Shown: positions 8,937 through 17,986, numbered from the stretch's first letter. The stretch is 64,000 bases of DNA from Candidatus Dormiibacterota bacterium (GCA_003153505.1 PLZA01000069.1:18183-82182), one strand, 5' to 3'. Numbers and translations are program-made. The notes: generated from the letters alone by a model not told the origin.

Positions 8937-9767
8937 TCAGCCCACGTAGTCCGCCATCACGTCCCGAGCGAACTCCTCGGCGCGGTCCTGACCCTCGCTG
9001 GGCCACCCGCACACGAGGTAACTGACTCCCGCTTCCGCCATCGCTTCGATGTTCGCCCGAACAACAGCATCGGGCTCTGAAAGCGAGAGCGATGACGCTC
9101 TGCGAATCGACGCCGGGTCCCTGCCGACCTGTTCAGCGAGCCCGTCGAGGCGCGCAGACAGTCCACGAAGCTCCTCGGGACTGCCGTAGCCATGCCAGAC
9201 GTCGGCGTAGCGTGCAGCGATCGGCAGAGTACGCCGCAACCCCGTGCCGCCGATCCAGATGGGAGGGTGAGGCCGCTGAACGGGGACGGGCCGGGCGCGC
9301 GCCTCGGCGAGCCCGAAATGATGCCCGTCGTACGAGACCACCTCACCGGTCGTGAGGCGAATGACGATCTCGAGAGTGTCCTCCAAACGATCAAAGCGTT
9401 CGCCGATCGGCGGAAACTCGATGCCGAGCTGGCGGTGCTCCGCCTCGTACCATGCGGCGCCGAGAGCGAGATCCAAGCGCCCGTGACTCGCATGGTCCAC
9501 CGTGATGGCTTCGACAGCCAGTACCGAGGGGTGCCGATACGTCACACCGGTAACGAGCAGCCCGAGCCGAATCGTGGTGGTTGCGGTGGCCAGCGCGGCA
9601 AGTGTTGTCATACCTTCAAAGCACTCACCGGGGCCTTCGCCATACGTCGGGACGAAGTGGTCGAACCCCCACGCTCCGTCAAAACCCAATGCCTCCCCGA
9701 ATCGCACGCGATCGACGATCTCGTCAAACGCCAGCCGCTGCTGTGCGACGTCGATCCCGAAGCGCAT
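8937..9767 (-). CDS. LLM-class (F420-type) oxidoreductase
   Basis: 276-residue luciferase-like TIM-barrel flavin/F420-dependent oxidoreductase. Typical segments are GFDGAWGFDHF, LGLLVTGVTYRHP, GRLDLALGAAWYEAEH and RPHPPIWIGGTG. ATG 9767 is preceded by AGGA at 8 bases. This subfamily usually uses cofactor F420 to oxidise or reduce organic substrates, but the cofactor cannot be proven here. It stands alone, with its promoter in the gap before 9905. Substrate unknown. Confidence 0.88.
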   Translation of the reverse strand: MRFGIDVAQQRLAFDEIVDRVRFGEALGFDGAWGFDHFVPTYGEGPGECFEGMTTLAALATATTTIRLGLLVTGVTYRHPSVLAVEAITVDHASHGRLDLALGAAWYEAEHRQLGIEFPPIGERFDRLEDTLEIVIRLTTGEVVSYDGHHFGLAEARARPVPVQRPHPPIWIGGTGLRRTLPIAARYADVWHGYGSPEELRGLSARLDGLAEQVGRDPASIRRASSLSLSEPDAVVRANIEAMAEAGVSYLVCGWPSEGQDRAEEFARDVMADYVG

Positions 9768-9904
9768 GGCGGTGATCCTACCAGCACATCCTGCGTTCAC
9801 CCGACACGCGAACACTCGCATCGCCGCGTTCCACGTGGAGCGTCGGTCAGGTGCGCACGGATCTGACCGAATCACGACAAGAAGAAGACCGAGCATGATC
9901 CCAA

Positions 9905-10144
9905 GCGGACGCGGAGGGGCCTCGGAGTTCGCCGAGGAGGCTCGCACGCCTGATTGGGGGAGCGGACATCACGCTGTTGACGGAGGCCCGCGGTGCCTCA
10001 AACGCGACCGCCAAACGGGACCTCGGATGGACGCTGCGCTACTCCAACTGGCGACAGAGCTTCGTGGCTGCCTACGGGTCAGGTACCCCGACTGACCGAC
10101 TCACTTTTGATCAACCGACGAGATCCGGATACACGCCGAGCTGA
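9905..10144 (+). pseudogene. C-terminal remnant of an NAD-dependent epimerase/dehydratase
   Basis: An open frame without start codon reads PRRLARLIGGADI, then TEARGASNATAKRDLGW, then RYSNWRQSFVAAYG. That is the characteristic C-terminal end of atypical SDR (NAD-dependent epimerase-like) proteins, where a G-A-S-N-x-x-A-K-x-x-L-G-W signature precedes the final helix. The Rossmann domain is absent upstream, and an in-frame stop lies near 9896-9898. This is a truncated gene left after deletion. It fills part of the otherwise empty stretch 9768-10421. Confidence 0.7.
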
Positions 10145-10421
10145 CCACGTGTTCAGCCAGCCAAGGGGATCGCAGCGGTCGAATGACGCGTTTCGGATTT
10201 GACGACATCGATGAGGTGCCTCCGTCGCGGCCGAGCGCTCTGACCCGAGTCGCCCGTGACGGCGATGTGGCGAGCATGCATCAAGACGCCGATGACTACG
10301 GGCGTCACGTTCTCACGGCGGCCCGCCACCGCAAATTCATGTCATTCGGCACTGGTCTCGTCGATCGGGCCGCGGACAGACTTGAGGGACACGTAGACCG
10401 CCCCTTTCGCGAGGCTTATCA
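10145..10421. other. intergenic region before the Flp-like gene
   Basis: No gene supported. A 103-codon plus-strand frame starting at 10183 has no family resemblance and overlaps the next gene, so it is not called. Confidence 0.4.
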
Positions 10422-10832
10422 ATGCGAACCGAGTACAGCGCAAACCCAGGCGAGTCCCCTGTGCTCAGCGACGCTTCGCTCGACGAGGGGATGACCTTTC
10501 TCGAGATTCTTGCGGCACAACGTGCGACGCGAAGCGTCGTCGATGGTGAGCGTTTCGGTCATGGGAGCGAGACCTGGTGTGAGCAGGCGTACCGTGACAT
10601 CCTCCCGCAGGGTGACCTCGGCGCTGGTGAGCCAACGGACTCGGAAACGCTTGGAGACGCGAGTGACGGCGAGGGAAAGCATCAGAAGCGGCCACGCATC
10701 GTCGGTCAGGGCATGATCGAATACGCGCTGGTCGTGGTGCTCATTGCGATCGTCGTCATCGTGCTGCTCGGCACCGTGGGTCATCAGGCGCAGGACGTCT
10801 TCTCGAACGTGAGCCGCGGGCTGGCCACGTAG
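10422..10832 (+). CDS. Flp/TadE-type pilin-like protein with long N-terminal extension
   Basis: 136 residues. The end of the protein is a clear Flp pilin: a prepilin peptidase site after Gly95 (RPRIVG/QGMIEYAL) with Glu and Tyr at mature positions 5 and 6, then one hydrophobic helix and a short tail (VFSNVSRGLAT). Flp leaders are normally about 10-25 residues; here the frame from ATG 10422 (weak GAGG 7 bases before) gives 95. ATG 10488 is an internal alternative with poor spacing. Either the true start is a non-ATG codon nearer the pilin part, or the leader was fused to unrelated sequence. No tad/cpa assembly genes are in the window. Confidence 0.6.
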   Translation: MRTEYSANPGESPVLSDASLDEGMTFLEILAAQRATRSVVDGERFGHGSETWCEQAYRDILPQGDLGAGEPTDSETLGDASDGEGKHQKRPRIVGQGMIEYALVVVLIAIVVIVLLGTVGHQAQDVFSNVSRGLAT

Positions 10833-10889
10833 CCCTCGGGAGGTCGCCCCCGGGAGGGCCGATGCCGCACAATCGGAGGAGTGAGCGAC

Positions 10890-11918
10890 GTGACCGAATA
10901 TCGCCCCGCCGCCGACCGCTACGCTTCGATGACGTATCGCCGCAGTGGCCGCAGCGGCCTCTTGCTGCCCGCGATATCCCTGGGCCTCTGGCAGAACTTC
11001 GGCGACGACAGACCGCTCGAAGGACAGCGTGCCATCCTGCGCCGTGCGTTCGACCTGGGCATCACGCATTTCGACCTTGCGAACAATTACGGCCCGCCGT
11101 ATGGCAGCGCCGAGTCCAATTTCGGCCGCATCCTGCGCACGGATTTTCGTGGTCTCCGCGATGAGCTGGTGATCTCAACCAAGGCCGGGTGGGACATGTG
11201 GCCGGGTCCGTATGGCGACCTCGGATCGCGCAAGTACCTGCTCGCAAGTCTCGACCAGAGTCTGCGGCGCCTGGGAGTGGACTACGTCGACATCTTCTAC
11301 CACCACCACTTCGATCCGAGCACGCCGCTGGACGAGTCCCTGGGCGCCCTGCACAGCGCGGTCCAGCAGGGCAAGGCCCTCTACGTTGGGATCTCCTCGT
11401 ATTCGGACAAGCGCACTGCAGACGCAGTCGCCATCCTGCGCCGGTTAGGCACCCCGCTGCTCATCCATCAGCCGTCATATTCGATGCTCAACCGCTGGAT
11501 CGAGCACGGCCTGCTCGATGTTCTCGGCGCCGAGGGCGTTGGGTGCATCGCGTTCTCGCCGCTGGCCCAGGGACTGCTCACCGACCGCTACCTGCACGGC
11601 ATCCCGGAAGACTCGCGCGCCCGTCGCAACGGCTCCCTCACCCCGGACATGGTGAGCGGGGCCAACCTGGCACACGTCCAGGCGCTGCACGCGATCGCCG
11701 TGCGCCGAGGGCAAAGCCTCGCGCAGATGGCGCTGGCCTGGGCACTCCGCGACCCGCGGGTGACGTCGGTGCTCGCCGGGGCGAGCAGCCTCGGCCAACT
11801 CGAACAGAACGTTGCGTCGCTGGATCACCTCGGGTTCTCCGATGAGGAGTTGAACGAGATTGACCAGCACGCTGTCGAGAGCGGGATCGATCTGTGGCGG
11901 GCGCCGGCCACCGCCTGA
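10890..11918 (+). CDS. aldo/keto reductase (glyceraldehyde-3-phosphate reductase-like)
   Basis: 342-residue NADPH-dependent aldo/keto reductase of the YghZ/GPR group. The catalytic tetrad is visible: Asp in HFDLAN, Tyr in NNYGPPYG, Lys in STKAG and His in YHHHFD. The C-terminal cofactor segment is VLAGASSLGQLEQN. GTG 10890 has GGAGG at a good distance, whereas GTG 10881 touches the ribosome site. It reduces aldehydes, for example L-glyceraldehyde 3-phosphate or methylglyoxal; exact substrate not certain. Not obviously linked to its neighbours. Confidence 0.88.
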   Translation: MTEYRPAADRYASMTYRRSGRSGLLLPAISLGLWQNFGDDRPLEGQRAILRRAFDLGITHFDLANNYGPPYGSAESNFGRILRTDFRGLRDELVISTKAGWDMWPGPYGDLGSRKYLLASLDQSLRRLGVDYVDIFYHHHFDPSTPLDESLGALHSAVQQGKALYVGISSYSDKRTADAVAILRRLGTPLLIHQPSYSMLNRWIEHGLLDVLGAEGVGCIAFSPLAQGLLTDRYLHGIPEDSRARRNGSLTPDMVSGANLAHVQALHAIAVRRGQSLAQMALAWALRDPRVTSVLAGASSLGQLEQNVASLDHLGFSDEELNEIDQHAVESGIDLWRAPATA

Positions 11919-11991
11919 GGATCCCTTGATCGGATGCCGGCCGGGCTATCGGCGGGCGAGAGCAGTTGGTGGCTCAGTCACATCCGGGGAC

Positions 11992-13170
11992 TCACGTGTG
12001 CTCGGCAAGAGTCTTGTCGTTCAGACTTGGCGGTGAGCTTGTCGAGTAGGCCCCGGAGGCGGTGCACGCCTTCGTGGTGCAACTCACCGCGAGGAGATCA
12101 CTTGCCGTCGCCGTGGCCGGGTTGGGAGTCGCTTTCACACTCCACGCTGTCCCGTTCCACTTCTCTGCGAGGGTCACCTCGACCCCCGCGCCATTGATGT
12201 TGTCTCCCACTGCGTTACACCCCTTGACGGTCGCGCACGAAATTGCCTGTAGCGCAGCACCCTGGGATCCGGCGATGCCAGGGGTCGCCACGACCGACCA
12301 CGTGCTTCCGTTCCAGCGCTCGACCAGGGCCACCTGCAGGATCGAGGTGTTGATGTCGGAGCCGACGGCCATGCAACTGGTCGCGCTCGAGCACGCGACG
12401 CCGAAGAGTTCGCTGAGGTGCGTTGTCGGGTTGAGGGTCGTTTGGATTGACCAGGCGGTCCCGCTCCATCGCTCAGCAAGCGTGACCTCGGTGTTGGAGC
12501 TGTTGAACCAGTTCCCAACCGCGGTGCAGGCCGATCCCGAACTGCAAGCCACGGACAGCAGTGACGCCCCCCTGTTTGCTGGTGGGTTCGGAGTCGTGAC
12601 GATCGACCAGGCGATCCCGTTCCAGCTCTCCGCCAGGGTGAAGGGATGGCCGGACGGCGTCTTGGTGTACGACCCGACAGCGATGCAGGAGGTCGAGACG
12701 CTACACGCCACACCGACCAGGGTGCTGTTGCTGGTGCCGGCAGGATCTGGCGTTGGCTGGACCGACCAGGTCGTTCCGTTCCATCGCTCGTCCAGCGTGC
12801 TCTTGACGTTGGCGGCGTTGAAGGAGTCGCCGACGGCGGTACACGCGATCGCACTGGTGCACGCCACAGCTGCGAGGGAGCTGATAACGGAGCCCAGTGG
12901 GCTCGGGGTCGAGAGGATTGACCAAGCGCTGCCGTTCCATTGCTCCGCCAGGGTGGTCACGGCGTTCGAAGTGCTGATCGAGTACCCCACCGCCACACAG
13001 GCCGTGGGGGCGGTGCACGACACGCCGGCGAGAAAGGTGTTGCGTGCTCCGATCGGGTTGGGGGTCGCCTGCAACGCCCAGCCTGACGGAGCAGCTGCTG
13101 CGATGGCGTTCCCAGAGAGCAGCATCATGAGGACTGCTGCGGCTGGAAGCATCCCGATCCTTCGTACCAT
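11992..13170 (-). CDS. secreted seven-repeat beta-propeller-like protein (paralogue)
   Basis: 392 residues: signal peptide (about 1-26, ending IAAAA), then seven units of about 50 residues with the same pattern as the protein at 7269. Each has L-x-x-V-A-C...C-x-A-V-G followed by T-L-A-E-x-W-N-G-x-x-W-S. The mature N-terminus GWALQATPNP supplies the closing strand and the last unit ends TLAEHT, again consistent with velcro closure. ATG 13170 is preceded by GGAGAG. Two copies 3.6 kb apart in opposite orientation point to duplication and divergence. Exported; probable binding or adhesion role; ligand unknown. Confidence 0.75.
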   Translation of the reverse strand: MVRRIGMLPAAAVLMMLLSGNAIAAAAPSGWALQATPNPIGARNTFLAGVSCTAPTACVAVGYSISTSNAVTTLAEQWNGSAWSILSTPSPLGSVISSLAAVACTSAIACTAVGDSFNAANVKSTLDERWNGTTWSVQPTPDPAGTSNSTLVGVACSVSTSCIAVGSYTKTPSGHPFTLAESWNGIAWSIVTTPNPPANRGASLLSVACSSGSACTAVGNWFNSSNTEVTLAERWSGTAWSIQTTLNPTTHLSELFGVACSSATSCMAVGSDINTSILQVALVERWNGSTWSVVATPGIAGSQGAALQAISCATVKGCNAVGDNINGAGVEVTLAEKWNGTAWSVKATPNPATATASDLLAVSCTTKACTASGAYSTSSPPSLNDKTLAEHT

Positions 13171-13308
13171 CTCTTGCTCTCCGTGCCGAATCCCTTCGCT
13201 TGCGTGGCGTCGACGATACTCGCCCCGTCGGGGCGCCGCACGACACCAGCGCCGATCGCTGGTGGCTCGTAACCAGTCAGGGCGGAGGACTCTGGCACAC
13301 TGGCCCTC

Positions 13309-14619
13309 ATGGCCGAAAGTCTGACGATCACCGACAACCGCACCGGCAAGACCTATGAGGTCGCGATCGAGGACGGCGCCGTGCGCGCCACTTCGTTCGA
13401 GCAACTCTCCCTAACCGCAGACGACCACGGTCTGCTCGTCTACGACCCGGCGTTCATGAACACGGCATCCTGCAGGAGCGCGATCACCTACATCGACGGC
13501 GACAAGGGAATCCTGCTCCACCGCGGGTATCCGATCGAGCAGCTTGCTGAGCGCAGCACGTATCTCGAGACGGCGTACCTGCTCGTCCACGGCGAGCTGC
13601 CGACCCCTCAGCAGGCTGCGGAGTGGAAGCAGGAGATCACGCACCATACGTTGGTCCACGAGAACATCAAGAAGTTCATCGACGGTTTCCATCACGACGC
13701 GCATCCGATGGGCATCCTGATCTCGACGGTCGGCGGGCTCTCGACGTTCTACCCGCAGGCAACGGATATTCACGACGAGGAGCAGCGGCGCATCTCCATC
13801 TACCGCCTCATCGCGAAGATGCCGACGCTGGCCGCCCTCGCCTACCGGCACTCGCTCGGCCTGCCCTACAACTACCCGGACAACGAACTCTCGTTTGCCG
13901 GCAACTTCCTGAACATGATGTTCAAGATGGTCGAGCTCAAGTACGAGCCCGTGCCCGAGATCGAGCACGCGCTCGACGTGCTGTTCATCCTCCATGCCGA
14001 TCACGAGCAGAACTGCTCGACCAACGCGATGCGCGCGGTCGGCTCGTCGCATCCCGATCCGTACTCGGCGACGGCCGCGGCGATCGCGGCGCTCTACGGC
14101 CCGCTCCACGGTGGTGCGAACGAGGCGGTGATCCGCATGATCGAACGGATCAGGTCGGTGGACCGCGTGCCGGAGTTCATCGACGGTGTGAAGGCCGGGA
14201 AGGAGCGGCTGATGGGCTTCGGCCACCGGATCTACAAGAACTACGATCCGCGCGCGAAAGTGATCAAGAAGATGGCGGACCAGGTGGTGGACGTCACCGG
14301 CTCCTCGCCGCTGCTCGACGTTGCCCGCGAGCTGGAGAAGATCGCGCTCGAGGATGATTACTTCGTCTCGCGCAGGCTCTACCCCAACGTGGACTTCTAC
14401 AGCGGCTTCATCTACCAGGCACTGGGAATCCCGGTCGAGATGTTCCCGGTGCTCTTCGCAATGAGCCGCACCGCCGGGTGGTTGTCGCAATGGGAGGAGT
14501 CGCTGCTCGACAAGGAGCAGAAGATCGCCCGTCCACGACAGATCTACGTCGGTGAGCAACGCCGCGATTACGTCCCGCTCGGGCAGCGAACCTCAGCGAT
14601 AGATCAACACGCCGGCTAA
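13309..14619 (+). CDS. gltA: citrate synthase (type II)
   Basis: 436-residue citrate synthase, condensing oxaloacetate and acetyl-CoA at the entry of the TCA cycle. Catalytic residues are in GPLHGGAN (His), MGFGHRIYK (His) and NVDFYSGF (Asp). Length and the N-terminal small beta domain match type II hexameric enzymes. ATG 13309 is used; a GGAGG lies about 20 bases upstream, farther than usual. The last 27 bases overlap the convergent chromate-transporter gene. Because it lies near a locus rich in alkylcitrate-type enzymes, a methylcitrate-synthase side activity is possible, but the sequence looks like ordinary citrate synthase. Confidence 0.95.
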   Translation: MAESLTITDNRTGKTYEVAIEDGAVRATSFEQLSLTADDHGLLVYDPAFMNTASCRSAITYIDGDKGILLHRGYPIEQLAERSTYLETAYLLVHGELPTPQQAAEWKQEITHHTLVHENIKKFIDGFHHDAHPMGILISTVGGLSTFYPQATDIHDEEQRRISIYRLIAKMPTLAALAYRHSLGLPYNYPDNELSFAGNFLNMMFKMVELKYEPVPEIEHALDVLFILHADHEQNCSTNAMRAVGSSHPDPYSATAAAIAALYGPLHGGANEAVIRMIERIRSVDRVPEFIDGVKAGKERLMGFGHRIYKNYDPRAKVIKKMADQVVDVTGSSPLLDVARELEKIALEDDYFVSRRLYPNVDFYSGFIYQALGIPVEMFPVLFAMSRTAGWLSQWEESLLDKEQKIARPRQIYVGEQRRDYVPLGQRTSAIDQHAG

Positions 14620-15108
14620 CGCGCCGAGCAGCACCACGACGATATTGGGGACGCGGCGTGTCAACACCAGCACGAAGGCGACCGACGCGATGACAGCCGT
14701 GCCCGCGTCAAACCCGCTGCCCTGCAGGACCTGGGCAAGCACGAGGGGGGAGACGCCGATCACCGCCAGTCCGATACCGCGGACGAAACCCTCGACGCCC
14801 GGAAGTGATCCAAACCGCCGGTACAGCGCGTCGATGGGCAGCACGAGCATGGGCGGAATCGTGGAAGCGCAGAGCGCGACGACTGCCCCGAGCGGTCCGG
14901 CCACGATATATCCGAGGCTCACGATCCAAAGACCATTCGGGCCCGGAGTCATCTGACCGACAACAAGGGCCCCGGCGAACTGCGGATCTGTCGCCCAACC
15001 CTGTCCGATCAAGTCCGCATGCAGGCTCGGCAGTGACGCGATGCCGTTGTTGGAGATCACCTGCGCCTTGAAGATGAACAGGAAGAGAAGAACGAACTGA
15101 ACACCCAT
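14593..15108 (-). CDS. chromate transporter, second half (short-chain CHR family)
   Basis: 171-residue membrane protein with about five or six hydrophobic helices and the family motif VVGQMTPGPNGLW. In short-chain CHR transporters two homologous halves are separate genes. This is the partner of the gene at 15108-15734, to which it is joined by a one-base TGATG overlap. Expected to export chromate or a related oxyanion in symport at the inner membrane; function is by family only. It converges on citrate synthase. Confidence 0.88.
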   Translation of the reverse strand: MGVQFVLLFLFIFKAQVISNNGIASLPSLHADLIGQGWATDPQFAGALVVGQMTPGPNGLWIVSLGYIVAGPLGAVVALCASTIPPMLVLPIDALYRRFGSLPGVEGFVRGIGLAVIGVSPLVLAQVLQGSGFDAGTAVIASVAFVLVLTRRVPNIVVVLLGALAGVLIYR

Positions 15109-15734
15109 CAGGCAGTCCGCGCCCGGACGATGGAGCAGATGGCGAAGATCGCGGCCGACGGCAACAGCACGGCGAGTACCGGTGGGCTGGCGGCGGCAAA
15201 CACGATCGCGTCGGTCGCGATCAGCACCAGGGCGAGCACGAGCATGCCGAGCCCCTTCTCGCGACTGGCGGCGAGCAGCGGGCGGGCGTTGAAGATGACA
15301 TTGGCGATAGCCAGGCCAAGCACTGCCGCAACAACCCCATGGAGCGCCGCCTGTGTCAGGGGATACTCGTCAAGCCGGAGGTACACGATGGTGAGCGCAA
15401 CGGTGATGAGTCCACTCGGCACGAGCAGGCCGAAGAGTGCTGCCGCAGCGCCAGCCGCCCGTGAGAAGCGATATCCCATCAGGGCGGAGAGGGCGACGAG
15501 ACTCATGCCCGGTCCGATCTGGCACACAGCCCAGGCTTCGGCGAACTCGAGCGGCGACATCCAACCGCCGCGCTCCACAAACGCCCTGTAGACATTGAGC
15601 CGAGTACCCTGACCGCCACCGAAGCTGGCGGTGCCGATGCGCAGCCAGAGGAGCAGTTGACGCCGGACCGGCGGGGGCGGGAGTACGACATCGCCCGCAG
15701 GTGTCACCCTTCCACCGTTGGTCGTCTGGGTCAT
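15108..15734 (-). CDS. chromate transporter, first half (short-chain CHR family)
   Basis: 208-residue membrane protein with CHR signatures: IGTASFGGGQGTRL near the N-terminus and CQIGPGMSLVALSALMGY in the next helix pair. It forms a bicistronic unit with the downstream half (TGATG overlap). ATG 15734 is the first usable start. The N-terminus is cytoplasmic and proline-rich (VVLPPPPVRRQ). The pair likely makes a heterodimer in the inner membrane. Upstream is the divergent 2-hydroxyacid dehydrogenase with a gap of about 130 bases. Confidence 0.88.
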   Translation of the reverse strand: MTQTTNGGRVTPAGDVVLPPPPVRRQLLLWLRIGTASFGGGQGTRLNVYRAFVERGGWMSPLEFAEAWAVCQIGPGMSLVALSALMGYRFSRAAGAAAALFGLLVPSGLITVALTIVYLRLDEYPLTQAALHGVVAAVLGLAIANVIFNARPLLAASREKGLGMLVLALVLIATDAIVFAAASPPVLAVLLPSAAIFAICSIVRARTA

Positions 15735-15865
15735 GCAGCACCGGCGAGGCAGGCAGGTCCGCGGAGCCAGGGGGCACCGGGGTCGGTGAGCATCGGATCG
15801 ATATCATGTCGGCGTGTCGCCACGGCGCATCGACGCAGTCCCGTCTCGTGCCCAGGTGTGACGAG

Positions 15866-16810
15866 ATGAAGGTCGCTGTCCTTGACGACTACCAGGGAGT
15901 TGCGCACTCCATGGCCGACTGGGGCGTCCTTGGCGACGATGTGCGCGTCGAGTTCCTTTCGGAGCACCTTGATGGCGCAGATCTCATCGAACGAATCTCC
16001 GAATGCGAGATCGTGGTGGCGATGCGAGAGCGAACCGCATTCCCAGCCGGCGTGCTCCAGCAGCTTCCCAGGCTGCGGTTGCTGGTCACCACCGGCATGA
16101 GGAATGCGTCGATCGATCTCGGCGCCGCGAAAGACCTTGGAATAGTCGTGTCTGGCGCGGAGGGGTTGACGTGGTCGACAGCCGAGCTGACCTGGGGGTT
16201 GATCATCGCTTCGGCCCGACACCTGGTTGTCGAAGCGGCGTCGATGCGAGCTGGCGGGTGGCAGCGCACAGTCGGAGGCGATCTCGCCGGCCGGACGCTC
16301 GGTCTCGTGGGGCTGGGACACCTCGGGGCGCGGGTCGCGACCTACGGACTCGCATTCGATATGCGTGTGATCGCATGGAGTCCGAACCTCACCGTCGAGC
16401 GAGCCGCTGAACAGGGCGTTGCCTACCGTCCGAAGGACGCGTTCTTCGCTGAAGCGGATGTGATCTCGATCCACATGGTGCTCGGACACCGAACCCGGGC
16501 GTTGATCACCGAGGCGGATCTGCGACGGATGAAGCCGACCAGCTACCTGATCAACACATCGCGCGGTCCGCTGGTCGATGAGGCGGCCCTGATCCGTGCG
16601 CTTCGCGAAGGTTGGATCGCGGGTGCGGCGCTCGACGTTTATGACACCGAGCCACTCCCGGCCGACCACGAACTTCGCCGGCTCGAGAATGCTCTCCTGA
16701 CCCCGCACATTGGCTACGTGACACGAGACACGTACACGCATTTCTTTGCGGGCGTCCTCGAGGATATTCAAGCGTTCCTCGCCGGCGCTCCCATCCGCCA
16801 ACTCCTGTAG
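15866..16810 (+). CDS. D-2-hydroxyacid dehydrogenase
   Basis: 314-residue NAD(P)-dependent dehydrogenase of the D-isomer-specific family, interconverting 2-hydroxyacids and 2-oxoacids. The cofactor motif is LGLVGLGHLGARV and the catalytic residues are Arg in NTSRGPLVDE, Glu in DVYDTEPLP and His in TPHIGYVT. ATG 15866 starts exactly at the first beta strand (MKVAVLDDYQG); the frame is open upstream but that part is not protein-like. Substrate uncertain. It borders the catabolic locus and could feed it with 2-oxoacids. Confidence 0.9.
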   Translation: MKVAVLDDYQGVAHSMADWGVLGDDVRVEFLSEHLDGADLIERISECEIVVAMRERTAFPAGVLQQLPRLRLLVTTGMRNASIDLGAAKDLGIVVSGAEGLTWSTAELTWGLIIASARHLVVEAASMRAGGWQRTVGGDLAGRTLGLVGLGHLGARVATYGLAFDMRVIAWSPNLTVERAAEQGVAYRPKDAFFAEADVISIHMVLGHRTRALITEADLRRMKPTSYLINTSRGPLVDEAALIRALREGWIAGAALDVYDTEPLPADHELRRLENALLTPHIGYVTRDTYTHFFAGVLEDIQAFLAGAPIRQLL

Positions 16811-16862
16811 CGACAGCCCTCTGACCGGGTACCGCGGCGCGCGCGCGTGTCGTGCTCCTCGA

Positions 16863-17954
16863 TCACCCGGAGCGCCCGAGCGCCTCGATCACGGCGTCAC
16901 CAACCTGCGACGTGCCCACGGCCGTCGGGTCGTCGCGCTTCGGCTTCATGTCGTAGGTCACGCTGCGACCCTCGGCGATCACGAGGGCGAGTGCTCGCTC
17001 GAGCCGATCGGCCGCGTCCTCTTCGCCGATGTGGCGCAGCATGAGGACGCCACTGAACATCATGGCCATCGGGTTTGCCTTGTTCTGATTGGCGTATTTC
17101 GGTGCGCTGCCGTGGGTCGCCTCGAACATGGCGACACCGTCACCGAAGTTCGCGCCGGCCGCGATGCCGAGCCCGCCGATCATTCCGGCGCCGAGATCCG
17201 TGAGGATGTCGCCGTAGAGGTTGGGCATCACCATGACGTCGTACATCTCCGGGTTCTGCACCAGCTGCATCGACATGTTGTCCACGATGCGATCGTTGAA
17301 CTCGATCTGCGGGTATTCCTGACTTATCTCTCGGGCCACGCGGAGCCAGAGCCCGTCGGTGTCCTTCATGATGTTTGCCTTGTGCACGGCGGTCACCAGG
17401 TGGCGGCCGTTGTCGAGAGCCCACTGAAACGCGAACCTGAAGATCCGCTGGGTTGCGCCGATCGAGATGGGCTTGATGCTGATCCCGGAGTCGGCACGCA
17501 CGGTTCGTCCCTTGAGGCGCTCGATCAGCGCGATCAACTCGAGGGTTCCCGGCTCGCCTTCCGTGAACTCGATCCCGGCGTACAGGTCCTCGGTGTTCTC
17601 CCGCACGACGATGAGATCGATGTTCTCGAAGCGACTGCGTACCCCCGGATATGACTTCAATGGACGCACCAACGCGAACAGGTCGAGCTCGCGCCGGAGC
17701 GCCACATTGACCGACCTGATGCCCGTCCCCAGCGGCGTCGTCAGCGGGCCCTTGAGGGCGACCTTGTTCCGCCGGATGGACTCGATCACCTCCGGAGGGA
17801 GAGGGTTCCCGCCCTCCTCCATGACGCCGAGGCCGGCGTTGTGGACTTCCCAGCTGATGTCGACGCCGGTGGCGTCAATGGCACGGCATGCTGCGGCGCT
17901 CAGTTCGGGTCCGACTCCGTCGCCCGGAATGATGGTGATCGTGTGTCGCGCCAT
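16863..17954 (-). CDS. NAD-type isocitrate dehydrogenase family protein
   Basis: 363-residue beta-decarboxylating dehydrogenase. Motifs: RENTEDLYAGIE (substrate and metal), TAVHKANIMK (catalytic Lys), NLYGDILTDLGAGMIGG (metal Asp residues) and ATHGSAPKYA. The ENTEDLYAG form and length fit NAD-dependent isocitrate dehydrogenase. GGAGGG stands 10 bases before ATG 17954. First of three members of this family within 6 kb (with 19080 and 21545), so it may act on isocitrate or on a branched homologue. A 13-base palindrome lies just upstream. Confidence 0.88.
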   Translation of the reverse strand: MARHTITIIPGDGVGPELSAAACRAIDATGVDISWEVHNAGLGVMEEGGNPLPPEVIESIRRNKVALKGPLTTPLGTGIRSVNVALRRELDLFALVRPLKSYPGVRSRFENIDLIVVRENTEDLYAGIEFTEGEPGTLELIALIERLKGRTVRADSGISIKPISIGATQRIFRFAFQWALDNGRHLVTAVHKANIMKDTDGLWLRVAREISQEYPQIEFNDRIVDNMSMQLVQNPEMYDVMVMPNLYGDILTDLGAGMIGGLGIAAGANFGDGVAMFEATHGSAPKYANQNKANPMAMMFSGVLMLRHIGEEDAADRLERALALVIAEGRSVTYDMKPKRDDPTAVGTSQVGDAVIEALGRSG

Positions 17955-17973
17955 GCTTGTTGATCCCTCCAGG

Positions 17974-17986
17974 TTCAGTGACTGAA
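17974..17986. promoter_or_regulatory. palindrome upstream of the isocitrate-dehydrogenase-like gene
   Basis: TTCAGT-g-ACTGAA, a perfect 6-base inverted repeat with one central base, 19 bases before the start codon at 17954. It is placed where a repressor or activator site would be. No second copy noticed in the window. Confidence 0.35.

Noticed and set aside
10183..10494. 103-codon plus-strand frame before the Flp-like gene
   Set aside because: No ribosome site of quality, no recognisable domain, and it overlaps the pilin gene.
14899..14925. ATATATCC sequence resembling the AT-rich operator
   Set aside because: Lies inside the chromate transporter coding sequence, has only one half site, and no promoter is expected there.
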